A DNA stretch of 64,000 nt from Nitrosomonadaceae bacterium (GTDB lineage Bacteria > Pseudomonadota > Gammaproteobacteria > Burkholderiales > Nitrosomonadaceae), in NCBI GenBank assembly GCA_002721545.1, contig PBKR01000003.1:137482-201481 (forward strand), in the 5' to 3' direction. Each line of letters begins with the position of its first letter. The stretch's first letter is position 1. The notes beneath the pieces were generated by a model, which did not search any database, was not told the DNA's origin, and saw only the letters and a list, made by a program, of their open reading frames with translations. The translations under genes and the position numbers were made by a program. This document shows positions 32,559-44,526 of this stretch, one piece after another.

Positions 32559-33353
32559 TTGCAAAGTAAATCAAAATCATCATTTAAAGATATTAAAAAT
32601 ACTAGGAAATCTTCTGTTACAACGCAGAAATTACATAAGTTATTAGCACAAACAGGACTTGGTTCTCGACGTGAAATGGAGAAGCTTATTGAAGCAGGGC
32701 AGGTAACTATAAATAAAAAAATTGCTAGTGTTGCTGATAGAGCTAGCAAAATTGATGTCGTAAGGATAAAGAAAAAAATTATCCAATTAAATTTTGGGAA
32801 AGAGCTTCCTAGAATATTACTTTATCATAAGCCAGAAGGAGAAATTGTAAGCCATAATGACCCAAATAATCGACCATCTGTGTTTGATAAGTTGCCTAAG
32901 CTAAAAACATCCAAATGGATTGCAATAGGAAGGCTGGATTTTAATACCTGCGGGTTATTAATTTTCACTACTAATGGTGTATTAGCAAATCGGCTAATGC
33001 ATCCCCGTTACGAAGTAGAACGTGAGTATGCTGTTCGTATTATGGGCAAGCTATCTCTAATTCAAAGAAAATTGTTAATAACAGGAGTTGAACTGGGAGA
33101 TGGATCAGCAAGATTTACTTCTTTAGTAGAGCAGGGTGGAAAGGGATCTAATCATTGGTACCATGTAATATTACAAGAAGGTAGAAATCGGGAAATACGG
33201 CGTATATTTGAAACAATAGGGATAACGGTTAGCCGGCTAATCCGTATACGATTTGGCATTATTAAATTACCTCCACGATTAAGGAGAGGTCATTCAATAG
33301 AATTAAGCCAGGCAGAGGTTGAACATATATTTTCAAAGTACCATAAAAAATAG
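32559..33353 (+). CDS. rluB: 23S rRNA pseudouridine synthase RluB family
   Basis: S4 domain 'KLHKLLAQTGLGSRREMEKLIEAGQV' and 'IGRLDFNTCGLLIFTTNG'. Confidence 0.92.
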   Translation: MQSKSKSSFKDIKNTRKSSVTTQKLHKLLAQTGLGSRREMEKLIEAGQVTINKKIASVADRASKIDVVRIKKKIIQLNFGKELPRILLYHKPEGEIVSHNDPNNRPSVFDKLPKLKTSKWIAIGRLDFNTCGLLIFTTNGVLANRLMHPRYEVEREYAVRIMGKLSLIQRKLLITGVELGDGSARFTSLVEQGGKGSNHWYHVILQEGRNREIRRIFETIGITVSRLIRIRFGIIKLPPRLRRGHSIELSQAEVEHIFSKYHKK

Positions 33354-33422
33354 ACGTGTAAGGATATTATTATCTCCAACTTAAATATAAGTATGTGCCA
33401 TACGAAAAGTTATAAAAGCAAT

Positions 33423-34565
<1,143 letters not shown>

Positions 34566-34597
34566 CTAAAAAGACTATTATTAATTAAGAATACAAA

Positions 34598-35419
34598 CTA
34601 AATCCCGCGTAATAGGTCATTAATTCCAGTCTTTGCTCGAGTCTTGGCATCAACTTTTTTAACAATAACAGCACAATATAAGCTATATTTTCCATCTGAA
34701 GATGGTAATGACCCAGAAACTACAACCGAGCCCGCTGGAATACGTCCGTAGCTAATATCTCCAGTTTCACGATTATATATTTTAGTACTTTTTCCAATAT
34801 ATACGCCCATTGATATCACTGAATTTTCTTCAACAATAACTCCTTCAACTATTTCTGAGCGTGCTCCAATAAAACAATTATTTTCAATAATAGTTGGGTT
34901 TGCTTGTACAGGCTCTAGAACGCCTCCAATACCAACTCCGCCAGATAAATGCACATTTTTGCCAATCTGTGCGCAGGAGCCAACTGTAGCCCAAGTATCT
35001 ACCATTGTACCTTCATCAACATATGCACCAATATTGACATATGATGGCATCAATACAACATTATTTGCTATAAATGCTCCCTTTCTCACAGTAGCTGGCG
35101 GCACAACTCGGAAACCTCCATCTCGAAAATCTTTAGAGCTAAAATCTGCAAATTTTGAAGGGACTTTATCAAAATAATTAGAAAACCCGCCTTTAATAAA
35201 AGTGTTGTCTTCTATCCTAAAAGAAAGTAGTACTGCTTTTTTTATCCATTGATGAGTTTCCCATTTATTACTAATTTTCTCAGCAATGCGTAACTCACCA
35301 GTATTTATCATATCCAGTACCTGGTGAATTGATTCTTTTAATTTTGCATCAACATTACGTGGCGTAATTTTAGCGCGAGACTCAAAGGCATCTTCAATAG
35401 AGGCTTGTAGTTGTTCCAT
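34598..35419 (-). CDS. dapD: tetrahydrodipicolinate N-succinyltransferase
   Basis: Left-handed beta-helix hexapeptide repeats; '[32 protein letters not shown]'. Confidence 0.96.
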   Translation of the reverse strand: MEQLQASIEDAFESRAKITPRNVDAKLKESIHQVLDMINTGELRIAEKISNKWETHQWIKKAVLLSFRIEDNTFIKGGFSNYFDKVPSKFADFSSKDFRDGGFRVVPPATVRKGAFIANNVVLMPSYVNIGAYVDEGTMVDTWATVGSCAQIGKNVHLSGGVGIGGVLEPVQANPTIIENNCFIGARSEIVEGVIVEENSVISMGVYIGKSTKIYNRETGDISYGRIPAGSVVVSGSLPSSDGKYSLYCAVIVKKVDAKTRAKTGINDLLRGI

Positions 35420-35486
35420 TTTTCTCCTTAATTTACTTATTGAACAATAATAAAAATATATTGCTAGTCAAAGGATATCTAGCTAA

Positions 35487-36686
35487 TTATTTGCTAATAG
35501 AAGTACAAAAACTTTTAATTCTTTTTGTAGCTTCAATACATTCAGAAAGTGGAGGCACCATAGCCATCCTAATAAAATTTTTACCAGGATTGACATTATC
35601 TACCTCTCTAGAGAGGTAGCTTCCTGGTAGCACAGTGACATTATAATCTTGATATAGCCTCTGGGAGAAATCAGTATCATTAATTACCGTTCTCGCCCAG
35701 AAATAAAAAGTTGCTTGTGGTATAGATATCTCCATTTGTTCATTTAATAACTTATGAACTGCAATAAATTTTTCTCTATATAAGCGGCGATTATCACTCA
35801 CATGAGACTCATCACCCCATGCTGCAATGCTTGCAGCTTGGACTGCAGGATTCATAGCACATCCATGATACGTACGGTATAGCAGAAATTTTTTTAATAT
35901 TTCAGAATTTCCTACAACAAAGCCTGAACGCATTCCAGGAACATTAGAACGCTTTGATAAACTACCAAATACTATAAGTCTTGAGAAATTTTTTCTATTT
36001 AAGAGATGCGCTGCTTCTAAGGCACCAAGTGGCGGGTTATGTTCTTCAAGGTATATCTCAGAGTAGCACTCGTCAGCAGCTATAACAAATCCATAATGAT
36101 CAGCTAATGTAAATAGTTCTTTCCACTCATCTATTGTCATTACTGTACCTGTTGGATTTGCAGGTGAACAAACATATATTAACTGAGTGCGCGCCCAAAT
36201 ACTGTTAGGTATCTGAGAATAGTCTGGTATAAAATCATTTTCGGGTAAAGCATTAAGAAAATATGGAGTGGCTCCAGCTAATAATGCTGCGCCTTCATAG
36301 ATCTGGTAAAACGGATTAGGACAAATAACTGTTGCATTTGAATGTGAAGGGTCAATGACTGCTTGAGCAAAAGAAAAAAGAGCTTCACGGCTCCCATTTA
36401 CAGGAATAACCTCTGTATCAGGATCAATTGCAGGTAATTTATATCGATTTTTCAGCCAAGACGCAATACTTATACGTAACGATTTTTCCCCGAGAGTTGT
36501 TGGGTAGACAGTTAATTTATCTAATCCTTCTATTAAGCCCACCCGAATAAAATCTGGCGTTTTATGCTTAGGCTCCCCTATATGCAAGCTAATTGGTGCA
36601 TAGGCTGGGTTAGGTACAATCCCAGAATATAGCTTATTCAGCTTTTGAAACGGGTAAGAATAAAGTTTATTTAAATTTGGGTTCAC
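35487..36686 (-). CDS. dapC: succinyldiaminopimelate transaminase
   Basis: Class I aminotransferase 'LYSYPFQKLNKLYSGI...ISLHIGEPKH'; directly upstream of dapD. Confidence 0.9.
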   Translation of the reverse strand: MNPNLNKLYSYPFQKLNKLYSGIVPNPAYAPISLHIGEPKHKTPDFIRVGLIEGLDKLTVYPTTLGEKSLRISIASWLKNRYKLPAIDPDTEVIPVNGSREALFSFAQAVIDPSHSNATVICPNPFYQIYEGAALLAGATPYFLNALPENDFIPDYSQIPNSIWARTQLIYVCSPANPTGTVMTIDEWKELFTLADHYGFVIAADECYSEIYLEEHNPPLGALEAAHLLNRKNFSRLIVFGSLSKRSNVPGMRSGFVVGNSEILKKFLLYRTYHGCAMNPAVQAASIAAWGDESHVSDNRRLYREKFIAVHKLLNEQMEISIPQATFYFWARTVINDTDFSQRLYQDYNVTVLPGSYLSREVDNVNPGKNFIRMAMVPPLSECIEATKRIKSFCTSISK

Positions 36687-36945
36687 TTTAGCAAATATTG
36701 CAAACAGAATATACTAGCTTCAAGAATTGATATGAATAACTCCATTTAAAGGCGCATTCAAAACACACTGATACTACAACGAAAAAACTATTCAATTGCT
36801 AAATATATCAATATTTTGGTTGGTCATAAGAGAATACATAGCAATTAATTTCCCCTGATTTACTGATAACTATTAATTGAATAACCTAATCATATCATGT
36901 TGACTTGTGGAAAAATGAGTTATAAAAAAATCAAATAATACTTTC

Positions 36946-37677
36946 TTACGATGAATTGATAGAAGCTTTCTCCAAGGACTTTATTGGAATTGAAATACTT
37001 ATTTTAGTCCATTTTCCTGATTTTGTAGTAATTAATAAATAGCCTTCAAGCTGCTGACAGCGTTCTCGCATACCGCGAATCCCATATGATTTTGGCTTTT
37101 TAGTATCTTGATCTGACATTCCCATACCATTATCTGTAATTTCTAGGTTCACCCATCCTTCTTTTTCACTGAGTCGGATCTGTATCCTAGTCGCATTAGC
37201 ATGACTAGATATATTAGTTAAAATTTCCTGAAACATTCGAAAAATAGCTATTGATAAATCTGGATGCATCAATATTTCATCATTATCACAAGAAAACCTA
37301 TATTTAAGATTTGCCTGTTCACAGAATTTTTTTGCCTGCCATTTAATAGCAGCTACAACACCTGAATCTAGGACATCAGGACGCAAATCCATTGAAATTC
37401 TTTTCGCACTACCAATAACTTGATCAACTAAAGCCTCAATTAATTCTATTTTCTCTATATAAGCATTTGTTTTATTTCCTATATCCTTATCCCATGACAA
37501 TAGTTCTTTTTTAATTTCAGTTAATATTTTACCAATATCATTCTGTATTTCTTTCGCGATTTTTGCTCGTTCCTGCTCTTTTATTATCTGCAGATAAGAA
37601 AAAAGATCTGAAGAGTCTTCATATGAGTTAGTTATCTCAATCTCAGGTAGTTGTAATTGTTTTAGCTTATCTTGCAT
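36946..37677 (-). CDS. soluble HisKA_3/NarX-like histidine kinase homolog, degenerate H-box
   Basis: HATPase_c motifs (EILTNISSHANAT, DNGMG, YGIRGMRERC); H-box reads RAKIAKEIQNDIGKIL (Gln in place of expected His); ORF track start at 37683 is TTG, ATG at 37677. Confidence 0.82.
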   Translation of the reverse strand: MQDKLKQLQLPEIEITNSYEDSSDLFSYLQIIKEQERAKIAKEIQNDIGKILTEIKKELLSWDKDIGNKTNAYIEKIELIEALVDQVIGSAKRISMDLRPDVLDSGVVAAIKWQAKKFCEQANLKYRFSCDNDEILMHPDLSIAIFRMFQEILTNISSHANATRIQIRLSEKEGWVNLEITDNGMGMSDQDTKKPKSYGIRGMRERCQQLEGYLLITTKSGKWTKISISIPIKSLEKASINSS

Positions 37678-37763
37678 AACCAAAATTAATTATATGATTT
37701 GATGATAAATATTGTAATGTATAAGAATTTTAATTATTACCATCACATAGAATACACCCATAA

Positions 37764-37818
37764 TAGTAATAGCACATGAATATGCCCTGCATGGCTATTA
37801 CTAGGTTCGCCCTAGGCG
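37764..37818. promoter_or_regulatory. cluster of overlapping inverted repeats between ccmI and the kinase homolog
   Basis: TAGTAATAGC-a-CATG-AATATGCCCTG-CATG-GCTATTACTA (37764-37803) overlapping CTAGG-TTCGC-CCTAG (37801-37815) and CGCC-CTA-GGCG (37808-37818). Confidence 0.5.
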
Positions 37819-37923
37819 CTTATCAGGAGCAATCCCATTGTTACTAAGGATATTAAATGTATAGGTTTTAAAAGCGATAAAAATTTATTACCATAGCCCT
37901 GAACTTAAACCATTTATATTTAA

Positions 37924-39213
37924 CTATGGTACCTGTTTGTTAATTAAGAAATTAACATTCTGGTTGCCAATCTGCACCACTTGACTGAATCCTTGCAAGT
38001 CTCCACTTTCAGGCATAGCCTTTCCTGATTTTGTTATTCTTGCACTAATTATTACTTCAGGAAAACTAGTAAGCTTTAAGTTAGGATTCATACCCATTCC
38101 ATCTTTAAGGGTAAATTTTGCAGGTAGATTTTTAGCCTTCAGAATAACTATAGCAAGAGGCATTCTCGGGCCATTTTTTGCCCGAGCATAAATATAAAGC
38201 TTATCTTCGGGAGAGACTTTATCTGCAAGGTCAGGGCTAATATTGACAGTCCCTGAAATTGTTGGGGATGCTGCTTTATTTATTCTATCTTTATCTTGCT
38301 CAGAAACTGATTGATTAGCTATTAACATGGACCCATCATTATTAGATGCTAACACTTTTGCCTGCTGGATACTCTTAGAAACAGACTTTGCTAATTTAGT
38401 TTCTTCCGGGATAACAGTAAGTAACTCTTCCCAATATCCTACAGCCTTTATAAATTCACCCTGCTCAAATTCTGCGGTACCAGCAAGTGCTAATGCTTTA
38501 GGATTTACTGGGTCAATGCTTAAAGCTTGATTAATCAATTCAACGGGCTTGCCCACTAGACTGCCATCCTGAGTCATAGCAAAGACATCTGCAAGATTAA
38601 CAAGTGTATCTGGGTTATCAGGGGACTTTAAAAGTAATTTTTCATAGACTTCCCTTGCTTCTACAAAACGACCCATGATTGCATAGGTCCGCCCTAGCAT
38701 CTTCCATCCCTCTAAATTATCTGGATCATTTTCAAGCCGCTTTATAAGGTTATCAACCATAGAAGAAATCTCCTTATGGCCTTCACCCTCTGGGGCTGAA
38801 TTACTTCCAATAAACTCCATTTGCTGCACAGGTGGCTGCGGCAGTAGTGCTTTAGTATTACCTAGTAATAAATACAGAGATATTGCTGATACAGGAATTA
38901 TCAATGCAATTACAATTGGAGTGGCAATCCCTTGTTTGATATTTATTATTTGCTTTGAAGCGAAATTCTGATCAGGCATGTCAAGCATCATTCGCTTCTG
39001 TAATTCATGCTTACTTTGATTATATTGTTCTTGGTTTAGGATATCATTCTGTAGATCATTATCAAGCTCTGCTATTTGGTCTTGGTATATACTGACGTTA
39101 GTTGAATTACGTACAATATCTGTAGTACTTTCTTTATTTCTTAATAGTGTAGGAAGAATGAATAGTAAAGAAGCAACTATAAAAATTCCAGCAAGAACCC
39201 AAAATAAAGTCAT
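37924..39213 (-). CDS. ccmI: cytochrome c biogenesis protein CcmI
   Basis: N-terminal TM/YXXQ region, TPR repeats, C-terminal domain; end of ccm operon. Confidence 0.92.
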   Translation of the reverse strand: MTLFWVLAGIFIVASLLFILPTLLRNKESTTDIVRNSTNVSIYQDQIAELDNDLQNDILNQEQYNQSKHELQKRMMLDMPDQNFASKQIINIKQGIATPIVIALIIPVSAISLYLLLGNTKALLPQPPVQQMEFIGSNSAPEGEGHKEISSMVDNLIKRLENDPDNLEGWKMLGRTYAIMGRFVEAREVYEKLLLKSPDNPDTLVNLADVFAMTQDGSLVGKPVELINQALSIDPVNPKALALAGTAEFEQGEFIKAVGYWEELLTVIPEETKLAKSVSKSIQQAKVLASNNDGSMLIANQSVSEQDKDRINKAASPTISGTVNISPDLADKVSPEDKLYIYARAKNGPRMPLAIVILKAKNLPAKFTLKDGMGMNPNLKLTSFPEVIISARITKSGKAMPESGDLQGFSQVVQIGNQNVNFLINKQVP

Positions 39214-39761
39214 TTATTATCACCATTACTGCTTTCTTTTAATAAATCCTCAGCCTGCTTGAGCTGCTCACTTGTAAGTGGTACTTCTTGAAATGATTTT
39301 CTTCTTTTCTTGAGAAAAAGAAATAGCAAAATTCCGCCTATCAGAAGAAAGGCGAATGGCCCAAACCAGAGAATCATTGTATTAGTTCTTATAGGTGGGC
39401 GATATAATACAAAATCTCCATAACGGGCAACTAAAAAATCAGTAATCTCTTTATCGCTTTTATTTGCTAATAACTGCTCACGAATCTCACGACGAATATC
39501 CTTTGCAAAATCAGACCGAGAACCAGCTAGTGATTCATTTTGGCATACTAAACAACGCAGTTCTTCAGACAAAATTATCATACGTTTTTCTATTTCGGGA
39601 TTCTCAGCTACAGGCACAGCTTCTTTTGCGAAACTCAAAGGAGATGAAATAAGAATAAAAAATAAAAATATAAATTGTTTTTTGCAATATAAATTACGTA
39701 AGCAAGTCGTCGTCAATATTCCATAATTTATAATAAGATTAAGAAATGATTTTAAATTCAT
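39210..39761 (-). CDS. ccmH: cytochrome c biogenesis protein CcmH/CycL
   Basis: 'LRCLVCQNESLAGSRSDFAKDIRREIREQL'. Confidence 0.95.
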   Translation of the reverse strand: MNLKSFLNLIINYGILTTTCLRNLYCKKQFIFLFFILISSPLSFAKEAVPVAENPEIEKRMIILSEELRCLVCQNESLAGSRSDFAKDIRREIREQLLANKSDKEITDFLVARYGDFVLYRPPIRTNTMILWFGPFAFLLIGGILLFLFLKKRRKSFQEVPLTSEQLKQAEDLLKESSNGDNK

Positions 39762-40282
39762 CCTTGCAATTCCTTAACTAACGGCAAAATTGTTTTCTTT
39801 AAAACATCAACGGTTACTGGACCAATTTGTTTGTATTGGATGACACCTGATTTGTCTATAACATATGTTTCTGGCACACCATATACACCGTACTCAATCC
39901 CAACCCTACCTTCAGGGTCCATTATGCTTTTAGTATATGGATCGCCAAGTTGTTCCAGCCATTGTATTGCTAGATTTCTCTTGTCCTTATAATTAAGTCC
40001 GTAAATTGGCACCACATTTGCTTTTGCTAACTGGACTAATAAAGGATGCTCATCTCGGCAAGAAGCACACCATGAAGCCCAGACATTAAGCAACCAAACT
40101 TTACCTAAATTATCTTTGGATTTAAAGATATTTTCTGGTTCATGTAGTTGTTGTAAATTGAATATAGGTGCTGGTTTACCTATTAATGGTGAAGGGACTT
40201 TACGTGGATTAAGATTAAGCCCAACAAGTAAAAATGCCGCCAGAATAACAAAGGCAATTAATGGAAGTAAATAACGTATCAT
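39758..40282 (-). CDS. ccmG: thiol:disulfide interchange protein CcmG/DsbE
   Basis: Thioredoxin fold WASWCASCRDEHP, 'YGVYGVPETYVID'. Confidence 0.95.
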   Translation of the reverse strand: MIRYLLPLIAFVILAAFLLVGLNLNPRKVPSPLIGKPAPIFNLQQLHEPENIFKSKDNLGKVWLLNVWASWCASCRDEHPLLVQLAKANVVPIYGLNYKDKRNLAIQWLEQLGDPYTKSIMDPEGRVGIEYGVYGVPETYVIDKSGVIQYKQIGPVTVDVLKKTILPLVKELQG

Positions 40283-42288
40283 GCCCTTCTTGTTTCCGTA
40301 ACCAATGGGTCGATTGTTGTACCTTTATCTTCAGCCTTTGCTTTAGATAATTTTCGTACCTTAATACGATAACGTTTATCGGATACTGAAAGAGCGCCCC
40401 CAAATGCCATTAACAAACACCCAAACCAAATCCAGTCAACAAATGGCTTATGATAAACACGCACGACCCAAGACTCTTTCCCTAATGGCTCCCCGAGAGC
40501 TACATATAAATCACGAAATATACCTGTATCAATTGCAGCTTCGGTCATCGCCATACCAGATGCATTATATGTCCTTTTTTCAGGGTGCATAAGGTTAATT
40601 TTCTCGCCATTATTTAATACCTCAATATCGCCTATTATTCCCTGATAATTGGGTCCGGGAACCTCATTTGTTCCATTAAAGCGGAAAGTGTAGCTACTTA
40701 TAGAAACTGTATCACCAATATCCATACGTACATCTTTTTCGGTTTCATATCCATTCACCAAAGTCACACCGATAATAAAAATAGCAATACCAAGATGAGC
40801 AAAATTCATTCCATAGAAGCTCCGTGATTGCTTAGCTAGTTTCGAAAATATTCCTCCCTGGCCACTATTTTTTATACGTTGCCATACGCTTACAAATATA
40901 CTAGTAATTACCCAAAAAGATAGTAATAACCCAAAGCTCACCATTAATTTCCACTCGCCCATAGTAAACGGTAAGAGTAGGGCAGTTACCATACTAACTC
41001 CAAATGCCCAGCGTAAACGTATTGTAAGATCAGGCAAACTTGCCTTTTTCCAACGAGCCAATGGACCCAGCCCCATAAGAAAAATTGCCGGTGCCATAAG
41101 AGCTACAAATACTGATTCAAAATAAGGTGGGCCTACTGAAATTTTTCCGAGCTCCAATGCATCCATCACTAATGGATATAGTGTGCCAAGTAAAACGCTA
41201 CTTGCAGCTACTACTAGCAGTAGATTATTTGCCAACAAAAGAGATTCCCTAGATACCAGATCAAAGCTTCCGCCAAGGCCAATTTTAGGGGCCCTCCAAG
41301 CAAATAAAAGTAATGAGCTACCTATAATAACAACCAGAAAGCATAGTATAAAAATACCACGGGTAGGATCAGTAGCAAAAGCATGAACTGATGTTAGTAC
41401 ACCCGAACGAACAAGAAAAGTTCCAAGTAAGCTTAAAGAGAAAGCAGAAATAGCAAGAAGGATGGTCCAGCTCTTGAAGCTACCACGTTTCTCTGAAACG
41501 GCTAAAGAATGAACAAGCGCCGTACCAACCAACCATGGCATAAATGATGCATTCTCAACCGGATCCCAAAACCACCAACCACCCCAGCCTAGCTCATAAT
41601 ATGCCCACCAGCTGCCAAGCATAATACCTATTGTAAGAAACACCCATGCTATAGTGGTCCATGGCCGTGACCAACGCGCCCAAGTTGCGTCCATTTGCCC
41701 ACTTATTAATGCAGCGATCGCAAAAGCAAAGGCAACTGAAAATCCAACATAACCCATATATAACATGGGAGGATGCACTACCATACCTGGATCTTGTAAG
41801 AGGGGATTAAGATCACTGCCTTCAAAAGCGGCAGGTAATATCCGATCAAATGGGTTAGATGTAAATAGCATGAATAATAAGAACCCCACACTAATTACCC
41901 CCATCACTCCTAGAACCCTTGCTACCATATCATCTGGCAAATGTCGGCTAAATACACTAACAGCAACTGACCAGGAAGTAAGCATTAACACCCATAATAA
42001 CAATGATCCCTCATGAGACCCCCAGGTTGCAGCAAACCTATATTGAATTGGTAATTTAGAATTGGAATTTTGGGCGACATTCAGTACTGAGAAATCGTTA
42101 TTTACAAATGAATAGGCCAAGCAGACAAAAGCAATTGCAACAAATATAAATTGGCCATGCACCACTGGGCGTGCTAGTGCAATCCATGAAGGAATGCCAC
42201 GAGCAGCCCCAATTATAGGAAAAATAACTTGTGTCACAGCTAGTAATAGCGCAAGAATTAAAGCAAAATTACCGATTTCTGGGATCAT
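40279..42288 (-). CDS. ccmF: heme lyase CcmF
   Basis: WWD domain 'GWGGWWFWDPVENASFMPW'. Confidence 0.97.
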   Translation of the reverse strand: MIPEIGNFALILALLLAVTQVIFPIIGAARGIPSWIALARPVVHGQFIFVAIAFVCLAYSFVNNDFSVLNVAQNSNSKLPIQYRFAATWGSHEGSLLLWVLMLTSWSVAVSVFSRHLPDDMVARVLGVMGVISVGFLLFMLFTSNPFDRILPAAFEGSDLNPLLQDPGMVVHPPMLYMGYVGFSVAFAFAIAALISGQMDATWARWSRPWTTIAWVFLTIGIMLGSWWAYYELGWGGWWFWDPVENASFMPWLVGTALVHSLAVSEKRGSFKSWTILLAISAFSLSLLGTFLVRSGVLTSVHAFATDPTRGIFILCFLVVIIGSSLLLFAWRAPKIGLGGSFDLVSRESLLLANNLLLVVAASSVLLGTLYPLVMDALELGKISVGPPYFESVFVALMAPAIFLMGLGPLARWKKASLPDLTIRLRWAFGVSMVTALLLPFTMGEWKLMVSFGLLLSFWVITSIFVSVWQRIKNSGQGGIFSKLAKQSRSFYGMNFAHLGIAIFIIGVTLVNGYETEKDVRMDIGDTVSISSYTFRFNGTNEVPGPNYQGIIGDIEVLNNGEKINLMHPEKRTYNASGMAMTEAAIDTGIFRDLYVALGEPLGKESWVVRVYHKPFVDWIWFGCLLMAFGGALSVSDKRYRIKVRKLSKAKAEDKGTTIDPLVTETRRA

Positions 42289-42386
42289 GATATTATGTTG
42301 TAAAAAAATTGATAGTTAAAATTAAATGACCCATAGAAAAATATGCTGATAAATAAATATTCTATAGCTACCCCGATTTACTGTAT

Positions 42387-42842
42387 CTACAGTGGTTTCT
42401 TCAACAATGTTTCCTGTGATTTACTTGCTTGTTCAAGTGCTTCAGCTGCCTCTGGAGGCATATAATTTTCATCATGTTTGGCTAATACTTCATCTGCGCG
42501 GAAAACCCCATCAGAGGATAGCTTTCCTTGAGCAACGACCCCTTTACCTTCTTTAAATAAATCAGGAAGAATTCCTGTATAAACCACAGGAATTACCTTT
42601 GCTGTATCAGTTATTACAAAATTTACAGTAACCCCATTATCTTCACGTTTTACACTTCCTTCTTCTACTAAGCCCCCAATTCTAAAACTTTTTCCCTTAG
42701 GAGCCTCATTAGCGGCTACTTGAGTTGGACTAAAGAAAAAAACAAGGTTACTCTGAAAAGCGTCTAGCACCAATACTGCAGAAAGACCCAATGCTGCAAC
42801 ACTTACAATAATAATTGTTAATTTTTTATGCCTTGGTTTCAT
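42387..42842 (-). CDS. ccmE: heme chaperone CcmE
   Basis: '[12 protein letters not shown]' and heme-binding '[11 protein letters not shown]'. Confidence 0.96.
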   Translation of the reverse strand: MKPRHKKLTIIIVSVAALGLSAVLVLDAFQSNLVFFFSPTQVAANEAPKGKSFRIGGLVEEGSVKREDNGVTVNFVITDTAKVIPVVYTGILPDLFKEGKGVVAQGKLSSDGVFRADEVLAKHDENYMPPEAAEALEQASKSQETLLKKPL

Positions 42843-43023
42843 TATCCTGCTCTTTTCTAGCTGCTTTATAAATCAGACTAAGTTGCTTCAACAAAGTTCG
42901 CTTACGATTTAATATCAATATAATCTCGCCAATCAAGCAGATAAAAAACATTAAAAAAGAACCCCATACATAAAATCCATATCCTCCCATGGCAAAAAAA
43001 TCTGACAAGCTTGCCCAAGTCAT
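42826..43023 (-). CDS. ccmD: heme exporter protein CcmD
   Basis: Small single-TM protein '[15 protein letters not shown]' between ccmC and ccmE. Confidence 0.93.
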   Translation of the reverse strand: MTWASLSDFFAMGGYGFYVWGSFLMFFICLIGEIILILNRKRTLLKQLSLIYKAARKEQDNETKA

Positions 43024-43763
43024 TATGTAGCTCCCTTATGAAGTTCACTAACCCACACAGTGTGGCGCTCTCTCACTAAAATAATAGTTCGTGTACGAAT
43101 CAATACCAAAGCAATTGAATACATCCAACAAGCAAGGCTCATTATAAGCATCCCAGTAAGCATTGTAGCAGCCATTTTGGGTGACTCTGTAAGGCTAACA
43201 GAGGCTCCCTGATGTAAGGTATTCCACCATTTTACCGAAAAATAAATAATCGGGATATTAATTACACCAACTAATGCCAATATAGCACCAGCTTTATCAG
43301 CCCTGCGGGGATCATCTATTGCAGCCTGAAGTGCCATAAAGCCAATATAAAGAAAAAATAAAATTAATTCCGACGTCAGCCGAGCATCCCATACCCACCA
43401 AGTTCCCCACATTGGCTTACCCCAAAGCGCTCCTGTCCATAGAGCTAAAAATGTAAACATAGCCCCTGTTGGCGCTATAGCAGTAGCTATCATAGATGAT
43501 AGCCGAGTATTAAAAGCAAGACCAATTGCCGCCCATCCTGCCATGACCAAATATAGAAACATAGACATCCAGGCAGCAGGGACATGGATAAATATAATGC
43601 GGTATGCCTCACTCTGTTGGAAATCAGTAGGGGCCACAAAAAAACTAATATAAAGACCTACCGCAAATAATATAAATGCAGTAACAGAGAATATTGGGGT
43701 AAGTTTCCCAGCGAGGGAATAGAAGCTTGCCGGAGAAGAATATTTAAACCAATTAATTGCCAT
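43023..43763 (-). CDS. ccmC: heme ABC transporter permease CcmC
   Basis: WWD-like 'GTWWVWDARLTSELILFFLY'. Confidence 0.96.
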   Translation of the reverse strand: MAINWFKYSSPASFYSLAGKLTPIFSVTAFILFAVGLYISFFVAPTDFQQSEAYRIIFIHVPAAWMSMFLYLVMAGWAAIGLAFNTRLSSMIATAIAPTGAMFTFLALWTGALWGKPMWGTWWVWDARLTSELILFFLYIGFMALQAAIDDPRRADKAGAILALVGVINIPIIYFSVKWWNTLHQGASVSLTESPKMAATMLTGMLIMSLACWMYSIALVLIRTRTIILVRERHTVWVSELHKGAT

Positions 43764-43865
43764 TTTTTATAAATTTTAAAAGGGTATATAATTTCCCTTA
43801 AGTGTACATCTAATTAACCCTCTATTTTAACTCATAAATTAAAATTTATAATTGATTTATTTATT

Positions 43866-44525
43866 TTACTCGATTGATACCCGAAGCGCAGCTGCTGTAG
43901 CCCATGGTGCTAAAACAATTGATGCCAATAAAAAAGCTCCAAGTAAGGACAAATGGGCACCAGCGTTTAAGCCTGCAGAAATTGCCTCTACAGCTCCAGC
44001 GCCGAAAATTAAAACTGGGATATATAAGGGTAGAACTAAAAGCGATACTAATACGCCACCACCCCTTAGCCCTAAAGTAAGTGCTGCACCGATCGCTCCA
44101 ATTAAACTTAATACAGGCGTTCCTAAAAGCAAAGATATGCCAAGTATAATTAATGCATCTATTTGTAAATCAAATTGAAATCCAAGTATTGGAGATATTA
44201 AAACTAATGGAACGCCAGTTACCATCCAATGTGCCAGAGCTTTACCAAGCACTAGCAGAAATAATGGCTGGGGAGAAAGCATCATTTGCTCTAACGTACC
44301 ATCCAGATAATCGCTCGAAAACATTCTGTCTAGTGATAGCATTGATGCTAGCAAAGCAGCAACCCATACTACGCCAGGTGCCATAGCACGAAGCATATTC
44401 ATTTCTGGCCCAACACCCAAAGGAAATAAACTAACTACAATAATAAAAAAAAATAAAGTAGTTAATATGTCTGATCTCTGGCGCATTGCCAAGAGAAGGT
44501 CACGTTGGATTACCCATAAAAACAT
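43866..44525 (-). CDS. ccmB: heme exporter protein CcmB
   Basis: 'RDLLLAMRQRSDILTTLFFF...LSLDRMFSSDYLDGTLEQM'. Confidence 0.96.
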   Translation of the reverse strand: MFLWVIQRDLLLAMRQRSDILTTLFFFIIVVSLFPLGVGPEMNMLRAMAPGVVWVAALLASMLSLDRMFSSDYLDGTLEQMMLSPQPLFLLVLGKALAHWMVTGVPLVLISPILGFQFDLQIDALIILGISLLLGTPVLSLIGAIGAALTLGLRGGGVLVSLLVLPLYIPVLIFGAGAVEAISAGLNAGAHLSLLGAFLLASIVLAPWATAAALRVSIE

Positions 44526-44526
44526 A

